A DNA stretch of 9,995 nt, taken from Desulfuromonadales bacterium C00003068 (GTDB taxonomy: Bacteria; Desulfobacterota; Desulfuromonadia; Desulfuromonadales; Desulfuromonadaceae). Position numbers and translations under genes: made by a program. The notes beneath the pieces were generated by a model. It saw nothing but the letters and a program-made list of their open reading frames with translations, had not been told where the DNA came from and searched no databases. Of the stretch, positions 1 through 6,851 are shown in pieces; the stretch's first letter is position 1, and each line of letters starts with the position of its first letter. Location: assembly GCA_001751155.1 (NCBI GenBank), contig MAXR01000037.1, positions 1 to 9,995 of the forward strand. The letters run 5' to 3'.

Positions 1-544
1 CTTCGATGTAAGCAGGAATATCAATATGTGCTGGACATCTGTCCATACATGGTGCGGTGACCTTATCACGATAATCACCAGCGAATTTAGGCTTTCGCCC
101 GCCACTGATGTACGCCATATAATCATCACGGAAGTGATTGACAGTATCCAAGACAGGAATAACCGATGTCATACACAGAGTACATTTACACCCCTCAAGA
201 AGGCTAGATAGGCTCTGGATGATATCCAAATCCTTCTCTTCACCGTGACCTTGAAGAATACGTGCCAACGTATCCTGTAGTACACGTGTCCCTTTTTTAC
301 CTGGAGTACATTTACCGCAGCAGTGTTTTTCCTGCACGCGCTTCATGTACTCGGCAGCCATAGCAACCACGTCAGTATCTTTATCCAGTAAAACAACACC
401 ATCCCAACCCATAAACGCGTTGACTTTGCTGTTACCCAGATATTCTGTCGGCAGTTTAAGCTTTAACGAAGCTAAGTCAGCCTCACCGCCATTGCGGTTA
501 TCGACAACTTTTCTTCCCCAGCTGGAAAATACGATTTCTGACAA
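1..544 (-). CDS. sfrB: SfrB-like NAD(P)H oxidoreductase beta subunit, 5' part only (NuoF C-terminal-like domain plus start of GltD-like domain)
   Basis: I translated this by hand; it gives 181 residues with no stop before the window edge, so the C-terminal part is missing. The start is TTG (544-542), chosen because AGGAGGT (555-549) sits 4 bases upstream and no ATG lies near it. Residues about 60-145 resemble the Fe-S domain at the C-terminus of NuoF (CCGKCTPGKKGTR at 75-87, CKCTLC at 119-124). Residues 166-181 (CMDRCPAHIDIPAYIE) match the start of the Fe-S and FAD/NAD(P) module of glutamate synthase small subunits (GltD). This fusion fits SfrB, the beta subunit of the soluble NADPH oxidoreductase/Fe(III) reductase of Geobacter, linked there to acetate metabolism. 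It could instead be another NuoF-GltD hybrid, such as a formate dehydrogenase or hydrogenase partner. The domain call is firm; the symbol is moderately sure. Confidence 0.72.
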   Translation of the reverse strand, partial: MSEIVFSSWGRKVVDNRNGGEADLASLKLKLPTEYLGNSKVNAFMGWDGVVLLDKDTDVVAMAAEYMKRVQEKHCCGKCTPGKKGTRVLQDTLARILQGHGEEKDLDIIQSLSSLLEGCKCTLCMTSVIPVLDTVNHFRDDYMAYISGGRKPKFAGDYRDKVTAPCMDRCPAHIDIPAYIE

Positions 545-566
545 TATGACCTCCTGTGATACCTAT

Positions 567-591
567 GCCCTCGCCTGCTAGAGGGCTTTTT
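567..591 (+). terminator. Terminator-like hairpin in plus orientation, in the leader of the sfrB-like gene
   Basis: Stem GCCCTC (567-572) pairs with GAGGGC (581-586) around an 8-base loop and is followed by TTTTT (587-591) on the plus strand. No plus-strand gene is seen upstream for it to end. On the minus strand the same hairpin lies just before the Shine-Dalgarno of the sfrB-like gene (555-549), so it may act instead as leader structure or as a barrier to antisense transcription. Confidence 0.45.
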
Positions 592-601
592 ATTCTTCAC
601 A

Positions 602-627
602 AAGAAGAGCGACGAACCGCTCTTTTT
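602..627. terminator. Hairpin between the homocysteine methyltransferase gene and the sfrB-like gene, probable bidirectional terminator
   Basis: Bases 602-611 pair with 618-627 (core AGAGCG/CGCTCT, one G-T pair) around a 6-base loop. The T run makes the plus orientation the more canonical; in the minus direction the exit reads CTTCTTTGTG, a weaker U tract. It may end transcripts leaving the homocysteine methyltransferase gene, whose stop is 155 bases away. A shorter alternative hairpin, TTCTT/AAGAA (593-597/602-606), shares bases 602-606 and would exclude it. Confidence 0.5.
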
Positions 628-650
628 ATCGTAAATCACGACATATATTT

Positions 651-679
651 TGTATACAGTATGCAGCTAAATACCACAA
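651..679 (-). promoter_or_regulatory. Candidate sigma-70 promoter for the sfrB-like gene
   Basis: On the minus strand, -35 TTGTGG (679-674) and -10 TATACA (656-651) are 17 bases apart. Transcription would begin near 644 and give a leader of about 100 nt that includes both hairpins at 602-627 and 567-586. Both boxes deviate from consensus, so this is only the best candidate in the gap. Confidence 0.3.
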
Positions 680-781
680 ATACCGCTACTAAATCAAGGA
701 CAATTTTACATAAGAAATGACGACACGTGGCCACATGGACGGCGGAAGTGAAAACAAAATGACTTCGGCCGCAACAGCACG

Positions 782-2653
782 CTATGGTGAAAAAGATCGA
801 ATAACTTCAATGAGTTCTTGTGCTAATTCAACCTTACCAAATGGCGGCATAATATAATACCCATCGCTCTGACTATGGCGAGCACTCACCATCTCCACAG
901 CTATCTCCATACCAGCGGCCACACCTTGCGCCCCTTTGGTGCCGCGCATTCTCTCACGCACCTCATCAGGTAACACAATTCCGGGAACTTCATTATGAAG
1001 AAATTCAGCATTTCGCTCACTGACCAGCGGGAGAATGCCAAGAAAGGCTGGAATGCTGACATCCCTTAAAGCAAGATTCATCCGATCGACAATCTCAAGG
1101 GAGTAAACAGGCTGCGTTTGAACAAACTGAGCACCTGCCGCGATTTTTTTATCTAATTTACGCAACTGACCATCAAGCTTGGCCGCATTCGGATTAAATG
1201 CCGCGCCGATACAAAAGTCACTACAGCTGGCCAGATCAGCGCCAAGTAAATTACGGCCACTGTTTAACGCTGTCAAAAGTTCGAGTAAGCCAACGGAGTT
1301 AAGATCAAAAACACTGGTTGCGCCACCGCCATCACCAACCGAAGCCGGATCGCCCGTGACGGCAAGGATATGACGCAAACCAAGCAGATGGGCACCCATC
1401 ATTTCGGAATGAAGGCCAATCAAATTACGATCACGGCAGGTCACGTGGGCAATGACAGGAACGCCTGTCGCATCTTGAATGCGCGCCGCTAATGCTAAAT
1501 TACCCATGCGAATACGAGCCAGTGGGTTTTCAGCAAGATTAATCGCATCAACACCGCTGGCCGCCAACTGACGCGCTCGTTGAATCACCTGAGTACAATC
1601 AAGGCCGCGTGGCGGGTCTAATTCCACTGTGATCGGCTTACGTTTTAGGTCATGCTTTAATAGTGGTGAACTTTCTCGTAATGAGGAGATAGTGACGACA
1701 GGTTCAGCACTCTTAGCACCCTCAACCACTTGTGGTGCCACGATGCGCGTTACCGGCTTAACCCCCTTGAGGCGTTGCGCAAGAGCGGCAATATGCTCAG
1801 GCGTCGTACCGCAGCAACCACCAACCAGCGAAGCCCCGCTAGCAACCATCTCTTGGCTGCGTTGGGCAAAGTATTCTGGGGTTGCCAAGTAGATATGACG
1901 ACCATTGACATATTGAGGAAAGCCAGAGTTAGCAAAGGCAGAGATCGGTCGCTCGACAGTGGCTCCCATCTGACGAACCACAGCCAACATATCATGAGGA
2001 CCAGAACCGCAATTCGCACCAACAACATCAGCACCATAGCCACTGCCAAGTCGTGCCATCTCATCCAGTTCACGTGAGACCTGAGCACCGTCAAGACCTT
2101 CGCGAGTGCGTCCTTCAGCAAAGAAGGTCATCTGAGCCACAACGGGTAGGCCAATCTTTTTAGCCACCGAGATCGCCAGCTTAAGCTCTGCTAGTGAAGC
2201 AAAGGTTTCAAGCAAAAAGAGATCAACACCACCATCAGCCAAGCCCTCCATCTGCTCACGAAACATCTGTTGCTGATCAGCCACACTCAGCAGGGTGTCC
2301 TGATCACAACCAACCAACGGCCCCACGGCACCAGCAATAAATAGGTCCGAATCACACCCTGCCGCCTGACGAGCCAAGCGTGCCCCAGCCGCATTAATCT
2401 GATGGACATCGGCTTCAAGGCCAATCGCCGCCAAACGGGCACGGTTAGCGGTAAAGGTATTGGTTTCAAGTAGCTGGGCCCCAGCCGCGCGATAGGCCTG
2501 ATGCACCGCGGTGACCAGATGTGGATGGGTGAGATTCAAGTTCTCAAAACAGCTGTCAACCGGAACACCTTGCTCATAGAGCACGGTGCCCATGCCACCG
2601 TCGCCAATTAAAACGGTTTCTTGAATTCGAGTCAAAAACTCCGAATTAGCCAC
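782..2653 (-). CDS. Bifunctional homocysteine S-methyltransferase / 5,10-methylenetetrahydrofolate reductase
   Basis: This 623-residue cytoplasmic enzyme joins two domains. Residues about 10-295 are a homocysteine methyltransferase barrel: DGGMGT at 18-23, and zinc-binding cysteines C215 (GANCGSG) and C280-C281 (GGCCGTTPEH). Residues about 336-620 are a methylenetetrahydrofolate reductase barrel: HVTCRDRN at 403-410, TGDP at 433-436, QTQPVY at 512-517. The reductase makes 5-methyltetrahydrofolate; the first domain methylates homocysteine to methionine. The layout matches the YitJ-type fusion of Bacillus, not full MetH, because no cobalamin-binding or reactivation domain is present. The methyl donor used by the first domain cannot be read from sequence. 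The start is GTG (2653-2651) behind GGGGAGG. It lies 41 bases after rpe, so it is probably co-transcribed, and no SAM or cobalamin riboswitch fits in that gap. All key residues look intact. Confidence 0.95.
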   Translation of the reverse strand: MANSEFLTRIQETVLIGDGGMGTVLYEQGVPVDSCFENLNLTHPHLVTAVHQAYRAAGAQLLETNTFTANRARLAAIGLEADVHQINAAGARLARQAAGCDSDLFIAGAVGPLVGCDQDTLLSVADQQQMFREQMEGLADGGVDLFLLETFASLAELKLAISVAKKIGLPVVAQMTFFAEGRTREGLDGAQVSRELDEMARLGSGYGADVVGANCGSGPHDMLAVVRQMGATVERPISAFANSGFPQYVNGRHIYLATPEYFAQRSQEMVASGASLVGGCCGTTPEHIAALAQRLKGVKPVTRIVAPQVVEGAKSAEPVVTISSLRESSPLLKHDLKRKPITVELDPPRGLDCTQVIQRARQLAASGVDAINLAENPLARIRMGNLALAARIQDATGVPVIAHVTCRDRNLIGLHSEMMGAHLLGLRHILAVTGDPASVGDGGGATSVFDLNSVGLLELLTALNSGRNLLGADLASCSDFCIGAAFNPNAAKLDGQLRKLDKKIAAGAQFVQTQPVYSLEIVDRMNLALRDVSIPAFLGILPLVSERNAEFLHNEVPGIVLPDEVRERMRGTKGAQGVAAGMEIAVEMVSARHSQSDGYYIMPPFGKVELAQELIEVIRSFSP

Positions 2654-2694
2654 GATCTACCTCCCCAACCTCAATGTTAAATTCCAGCAGCCCG

Positions 2695-3348
2695 CTAGCC
2701 CACACTCTGACGCAAGGCACTAATGGCCGCCGTATAGTCGGGAGTATTAAACACCGCACTGCCGGCAACAAACACATCAGCACCCGCCGCAGCGATCTCG
2801 CCAATATTGTCCGATTTCACGCCACCATCGACTTCAATCTCAATCGAGCGCCCACTGCGTTCAACCATCTCACGCAGTTGCTTAATCTTTGGCAACATTG
2901 ACGGGATAAAGCTCTGACCACCAAAGCCGGGATTAACACTCATCACTAGGATCAAATCAACTTCATCAATAATCACCTCAAGCGTCGACGCCGGCGTGGC
3001 AGGATTGATCGACACCCCGGCCTTTTTCCCTAAGCTATGAATCAACTGCACCGTACGATGAAGATGGGGAACGGCCTCCTGATGAACGGTAATTATATCC
3101 GCACCCGCGGCAGCAAAATCTGGAATATATAAATCAGGATTTTCGATCATCAGATGAACATCAAGGGGTAACTCAGTAATTTGCCGCAACGCCTTAACAA
3201 CCGGCGCACCAATGGTGATATTGGGGACAAAATGACCGTCCATGACATCAACATGAATATAATCAGCCCCCGCTTGTGCTACGGTCCGAATTTCAGCACC
3301 AAGACGAGCAAAGTCAGCAGAGAGGATCGACGGAGAAATTTTAATCAT
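2695..3348 (-). CDS. rpe: Ribulose-phosphate 3-epimerase
   Basis: Rpe interconverts ribulose 5-phosphate and xylulose 5-phosphate in the pentose phosphate pathway, in the cytoplasm. The protein is 217 residues, normal for the family, and is a single TIM barrel. Signature segments are SPSILSADF (5-13), [12 protein letters not shown] (32-43), DVHLMI (63-68), NPGFGGQ (139-145) and EVDGGV (172-177). By family comparison the metal-binding and acid/base residues are H32, D34, H65 and D174, all present. The start is ATG with GGAG about 8 bases upstream. It lies 63 bases after rsmB and 41 bases before the homocysteine methyltransferase gene, with no terminator in either gap, so the three probably form one transcript. 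Confidence 0.97.
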   Translation of the reverse strand: MIKISPSILSADFARLGAEIRTVAQAGADYIHVDVMDGHFVPNITIGAPVVKALRQITELPLDVHLMIENPDLYIPDFAAAGADIITVHQEAVPHLHRTVQLIHSLGKKAGVSINPATPASTLEVIIDEVDLILVMSVNPGFGGQSFIPSMLPKIKQLREMVERSGRSIEIEVDGGVKSDNIGEIAAAGADVFVAGSAVFNTPDYTAAISALRQSVG

Positions 3349-3411
3349 GGTTCAACTCCAAGTAGAGATTGATAAGGGGGATAAATGAAAAAGGTGTCGG
3401 CAACGTCACAA

Positions 3412-4782
3412 TCAATTTCGCCGTAACGCCGTCGCAAAAAAGCAGTCCATGCCATCGTGACGGGTTGTCAGAGTCATCAAACGGCCTTGATCGTCAAACA
3501 ACTCGCGCCAATGCTCAGGCACATGAGTACGCAGGTCTTCCTGAACAAAATCGGAATTCTGATCCAAAAATCGCGCGACAACCTCGCGCGACTCTTCAGC
3601 AGTGGTGGTGCACAGCGAGTACAACAACACACCACCCGAACCAACAAGCTCAGCAGCGTGCGTCAATATCTCCCCTTGCAGCTTTGCCAAGCGAAGGACA
3701 TCGGCCTCCGTCCGTCGCCAGCGCGCTTCAGGATTACGGCGTAACACACCGAGACCACTGCATGGAGCGTCCACCAGTACGCGATCAAACGTTTTCCCCG
3801 CCAACAGCGTACAGTGTTGTGTCATATCCCAAGCTTGAGTGATAATCGAAGAGCAGCCCAGTCGCACGGCACTGTCACGCACCAAATTTAGCCGCTTGGG
3901 ATGAAGATCCATCGCCATAATTTCAGCTTGATTATCCGTTAGCGCAGCCAAGTGGGTCGTTTTCCCCCCCGGCGCAGCGCAGACATCAAGCAATTTCTCT
4001 CCAGCCTTGGGGTTCAACAGATGAGCAATGAGCATACTCGCCTCATCTTGTACTTGATACAGCTCTAAATCGGCACCACTAAGTTGACGCAAGCCACCAC
4101 GTTCCACCTTCACCCCCTCGGGGGCAAAGCGGGTCGGTGTGGCAACAACATCCAACTCAGCAAGCTTTTGGATAAAGGATTCACGATCTGTTTTCAGCAA
4201 ATTAACACGTACAGTGGTCGGCGGCACCAGAGACACAGCCTCAGCAAGAGCTGACGCTTCCTCCATGCCAAACTCAGCTAACCAACGGCTAGCCAACCAT
4301 GCGGGCAATGACTGTTTATGGGTCAACCAACCAACAGGGTCCCGGTCTTTTTGGGGCCACTTAACCCGCTCAGGCTCACGCAAGCAGGAGCGCAGAATGC
4401 CATTCACAAGCCCTGTCACCCGCTCCAAGCCCATCTGTCGTGCCAGTTCAACGGTACTATGCACAGCGGCACGTTGTGGAATCTTATCCAAATAAAAAAT
4501 CTGATAAACACCTAAGCGTAACAAGCATAGAGCTTGAGGTTCCAACTTCGCTAACGTCTGCCGGCAATAGGCATCGAGGATATAATCAAGACTGCCACGA
4601 CGGCGCAAAACACCATAAACAAGTTCGGTTGCTAAACCGCGTTCACGTGGATCGAGGGCAGGAACGGCGTCCAACGCACTATCCAGAACAAGGTCAGAGT
4701 AGCCCCCCTCTTCAACGCGACATAACACTTGAAATGCAATGGAACGAGCATCCTTCGCTACAATTGTTTTCTTTTTAGCCAC
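3412..4782 (-). CDS. rsmB: 16S rRNA (cytosine-5)-methyltransferase RsmB (Sun/Fmu), C967
   Basis: RsmB methylates C967 of 16S rRNA using S-adenosylmethionine. The protein has 456 residues, close to the usual length. Residues about 10-140 form a NusB-like RNA-binding domain (for example ERGLATELVYGVLRRRG, 47-63). Residues about 165-456 are the methyltransferase: SAM-binding DVCAAPGGKT (266-275), DAPCSGLG with C341 (motif IV), and YSLCTTTAEES with C391, the expected nucleophile (motif VI). Motif VI is usually YATCS in this family, so YSLCT is a mild variant. The start is GTG (4782-4780), with GAGG about 9 bases upstream. It heads the rsmB-rpe-homocysteine methyltransferase group. Two terminators lie between it and htpX, yet I see no convincing promoter in the 106-base gap. 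RsmB lies beside fmt in E. coli; here htpX separates them. Confidence 0.95.
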   Translation of the reverse strand: MAKKKTIVAKDARSIAFQVLCRVEEGGYSDLVLDSALDAVPALDPRERGLATELVYGVLRRRGSLDYILDAYCRQTLAKLEPQALCLLRLGVYQIFYLDKIPQRAAVHSTVELARQMGLERVTGLVNGILRSCLREPERVKWPQKDRDPVGWLTHKQSLPAWLASRWLAEFGMEEASALAEAVSLVPPTTVRVNLLKTDRESFIQKLAELDVVATPTRFAPEGVKVERGGLRQLSGADLELYQVQDEASMLIAHLLNPKAGEKLLDVCAAPGGKTTHLAALTDNQAEIMAMDLHPKRLNLVRDSAVRLGCSSIITQAWDMTQHCTLLAGKTFDRVLVDAPCSGLGVLRRNPEARWRRTEADVLRLAKLQGEILTHAAELVGSGGVLLYSLCTTTAEESREVVARFLDQNSDFVQEDLRTHVPEHWRELFDDQGRLMTLTTRHDGMDCFFATALRRN

Positions 4783-4810
4783 AGCTTAAAACCTCGCTAA
4801 CGCAGTTCAC

Positions 4811-4843
4811 AACAAAGCGGGAGCATGCTTCACACGCCCCCGC
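4811..4843 (-). terminator. Second rho-independent terminator after htpX
   Basis: On the minus strand, bases 4843-4832 pair with 4828-4817 in a GC-rich stem of about 12 bp (three G-T pairs) around a 3-base loop. TTTGTT follows (4816-4811). It is 23 bases past the end of the first terminator and ends about 30 bases before the rsmB start, so it insulates rsmB from htpX or shapes the rsmB leader. Confidence 0.65.
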
Positions 4844-4860
4844 CATGATATTCAATTAGT

Positions 4861-4887
4861 AAAAATGATCACGATCCAACGTGATCA
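4861..4887 (-). terminator. Rho-independent terminator directly after htpX
   Basis: A perfect 8-bp stem, TGATCACG (4887-4880) with CGTGATCA (4873-4866), has a 6-base loop and is followed by TTTTT (4865-4861) on the minus strand. It begins 2 bases past the htpX stop codon. Confidence 0.85.
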
Positions 4888-4888
4888 A

Positions 4889-5728
4889 TTAGGCCATCTC
4901 TTCTAAACGACGAACCCGCTCATCCATCGGTGGATGGGTCGAAAACAGACTTTGCAATCCCTTACCACTCAGTGGATTGACAATGAACATATGCGCCGTT
5001 GCGTCATTGACATTGGCCATCGGACGCTGACGGTTGGATGATTCAAGCTTTCGCAACGCACTGGCTAAGTAGTGAGGATTGCCACACAGTGCTGCACCGC
5101 CACGATCCGCAGCATATTCACGCGAGCGAGAAACCGCCATCTGCACCAACATAGCAGCTATTGGCGCGCAGATCATGGTGACAATCATCACGAAAATGTT
5201 GCTGCCACCCTCTTCGTCATCGCCACTTAAACCACCAAAGATCATGGCCCATTGTGCCATAGTCGCCATATACGAGATCGCACCAGCGATAGTTGCCGCA
5301 ATGGAACCAATCAAAATATCACGGTGCTTGACGTGAGCCATCTCATGCGCCATGACGCCCATCAACTCATCGCGACTAAGAATTCCCATAATCCCCTCTG
5401 TTGCCGCAACAACAGCATGTTGTGGATTTCGCCCCGTGGCAAAAGCATTAGGGGTTGATTCAGGAATCATAAACACTTTTGGCATCACTAATTGATTACG
5501 CTGACACAACTCCTGAACGACATCGTACAAAACACCGCTGGTTACCTCATGTCCTTTGTACATGCGTAGGACAATTTTATCGGAGAACCAGTAGGAACCG
5601 ATATTCATCACGGCAGCCATCACCAGAGCAAAGATTGCCCCTGTTTGGCCACCTAAAATACCACCAAACACCATCAACAAAATGGTCATCAAGGCCATTA
5701 AGCCCACTGTTTTTGCATTATTCAACAT
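4889..5728 (-). CDS. htpX: Membrane zinc metalloprotease HtpX (M48B)
   Basis: HtpX is an inner-membrane zinc endopeptidase that helps degrade misfolded membrane proteins under heat or envelope stress. At 279 residues it is typical. Two N-terminal hydrophobic segments (about 7-25 and 28-47) precede the catalytic zinc motif HEMAH (128-132). Two more hydrophobic segments (about 141-165 and 177-200) are followed by SREYAADR with the third zinc ligand E204. The C-terminal FSTHPPMDERVRRL (262-275) is a family signature. The start is ATG, with GAGGG about 10 bases upstream. It has its own promoter (5830-5859) after fmt and two terminators behind it, so it is probably a monocistronic unit set between fmt and rsmB. 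Confidence 0.96.
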   Translation of the reverse strand: MLNNAKTVGLMALMTILLMVFGGILGGQTGAIFALVMAAVMNIGSYWFSDKIVLRMYKGHEVTSGVLYDVVQELCQRNQLVMPKVFMIPESTPNAFATGRNPQHAVVAATEGIMGILSRDELMGVMAHEMAHVKHRDILIGSIAATIAGAISYMATMAQWAMIFGGLSGDDEEGGSNIFVMIVTMICAPIAAMLVQMAVSRSREYAADRGGAALCGNPHYLASALRKLESSNRQRPMANVNDATAHMFIVNPLSGKGLQSLFSTHPPMDERVRRLEEMA

Positions 5729-5770
5729 GTGTCACATACCCTCTATTATCATGCTTATTTTACTATTTAA

Positions 5771-5788
5771 GTGATAAACCACTATCAC
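5771..5788 (-). repeat. Short perfect inverted repeat in the htpX leader
   Basis: GTGATA (5771-5776) and TATCAC (5783-5788) are perfect inverted copies around a 6-base spacer, inside the predicted leader of htpX, about 40-60 bases upstream of the start codon. It could be a small RNA hairpin or a protein site; nothing in the sequence decides which. Confidence 0.4.
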
Positions 5789-5829
5789 ACCCATACCCAA
5801 ACAATCGCCAACTATTGATTTACCAGCTA

Positions 5830-5859
5830 AATATAGGGAGAGTCCACCTGTTTTTCAAG
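5830..5859 (-). promoter_or_regulatory. Promoter of htpX, readable as sigma-32 heat-shock and as sigma-70
   Basis: On the minus strand, CTTGAAA (5859-5853) is followed after 14 bases by CCCTATAT (5838-5831). This is close to the E. coli sigma-32 pattern CTTGAAA, 11-16 bases, CCCATNT. The same bases give a sigma-70 pair, TTGAAA and TATATT, with a 17-base spacer. Transcription would start near 5823, leaving a leader of about 95 nt. Heat-shock control is known for htpX in E. coli, which supports the reading. Confidence 0.7.
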
Positions 5860-5874
5860 GGGCAAACAACAGGT
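5846..5874. repeat. Inverted repeat overlapping the htpX -35 box, possible operator
   Basis: ACCTGTT (5846-5852) and AACAGGT (5868-5874) are perfect inverted 7-base arms with centres 22 bp apart, about two helical turns, flanking the -35 element. There is no T tract, so it is not a good terminator for fmt. A dimeric regulator binding here would compete with RNA polymerase. Confidence 0.4.
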
Positions 5875-5903
5875 TAGCAACTGTGCAGATCAACCTCTTT
5901 AAA

Positions 5904-6851
5904 TTATGAAACACCAAGCAAAGTGCCAATTTCCAACGAGCGACCACGAACAAAATCCGCAGCACTTAAACGCTTTTTACCGGGCAACTGGAGCCCATTG
6001 ACCTTAAGTGCCCCTTGACCGCAGGCAACAATAACACCATCAGCATCAGCACGAAGTATCGTACCGGGCCGCCCTTCACCATCACACAAGCGGGTGTCAG
6101 CAATTTTCAACGTTTGCCCGTCAAGGGTGGTATACGCGGCAGGCCACGGATCAAGACCGCGCACCAGATTATGAATGGTCGTGGCATCCTGAGTCCAATC
6201 GACACAACCATCCTCTTTCTTCATCATCGAAGCATAAGTGCTCAGACTGTCATCCTGCACCTCACGGCTCAAGGTCCCGGCACACAACCGGGCTAAGGTT
6301 TCCGCCATCGCCTCACGGCCCAACAAAGCAAGACGATCATGCAACTGTCCTGCTGTTTCTTGAGGAAAGATTGACAACGAGCGTTTAACCAGCATATCAC
6401 CGGTATCAAGGCCAATATCCATCATCATGGTTGTCACACCGGCAACCTCATCGCCATCAATAATCATCTTATTGATGGGAGCCGCCCCACGATGGCGCGG
6501 CAACAGTGAGGCGTGAACATTGATACAACCATGCTTGGGCAGATCCAGCACACTTTGTGGTAAAATTTGGCCGTAAGCGACCACCACAATAAGGTCCGGC
6601 TTCAATGCTGCTAATTCGGCGACCGCCTGCTCATCACGTAAGCGGCGCGGTTGAAACACCGGGATATCATGCTGCAATGCCAACTCTTTCACGGGCGGTG
6701 CAGCCATCTTTTTGCCACGCCCCTTCGGACGGTCAGGCTGCGTATACACACCGACAAGATCAAGCCCTGCTTCGATTAAACCCTCAAAGGTAGCTAGTGA
6801 AAAATCGGGAGTCCCCATAAATACGGTACGAATATTTTTTGTCTCAATCAC
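5904..6851 (-). CDS. fmt: Methionyl-tRNA formyltransferase
   Basis: Fmt transfers the formyl group of 10-formyltetrahydrofolate to Met-tRNAfMet for translation initiation. The 315-residue protein is of normal length. The N-terminal formyltransferase domain (about 7-190) has VFMGTPDFS (10-18), QPDRPKGRGKK (38-48) and INVHASLLPRHRGAAPI (110-126). The catalytic triad is N111, H113 and D149, the last in GLDTGD. The C-terminal tRNA-binding domain (about 210-312) has GLDPWPAAY (232-240) and LQLPGKKRLSAADFVRG (287-303). The start is GTG (6851-6849), supported by AGGAG 6 bases upstream. It overlaps the def stop by 4 bases (GTGA), so the two are translationally coupled. Confidence 0.97.
   Translation of the reverse strand: MIETKNIRTVFMGTPDFSLATFEGLIEAGLDLVGVYTQPDRPKGRGKKMAAPPVKELALQHDIPVFQPRRLRDEQAVAELAALKPDLIVVVAYGQILPQSVLDLPKHGCINVHASLLPRHRGAAPINKMIIDGDEVAGVTTMMMDIGLDTGDMLVKRSLSIFPQETAGQLHDRLALLGREAMAETLARLCAGTLSREVQDDSLSTYASMMKKEDGCVDWTQDATTIHNLVRGLDPWPAAYTTLDGQTLKIADTRLCDGEGRPGTILRADADGVIVACGQGALKVNGLQLPGKKRLSAADFVRGRSLEIGTLLGVS

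Noticed and set aside
345..581. Plus-strand ORF of 78 residues
   Set aside because: It lies antisense to the sfrB-like coding region, whose minus-strand frame has clear Fe-S motifs and a good ribosome site.
741..770. Imperfect inverted repeat (GGCGGAAGTG/GACTTCGGCC) just after the homocysteine methyltransferase gene
   Set aside because: The stem has mismatches and no T tract follows on the minus strand, so I do not call it a terminator. The nearby near-palindrome 724-737 (CACGTGGCCACATG) has one mismatch and no supporting context.
1750..2121. 123-residue minus-strand ORF rich in hydrophobic residues
   Set aside because: It is an out-of-frame reading inside the homocysteine methyltransferase domain; the main frame holds the zinc cysteines.
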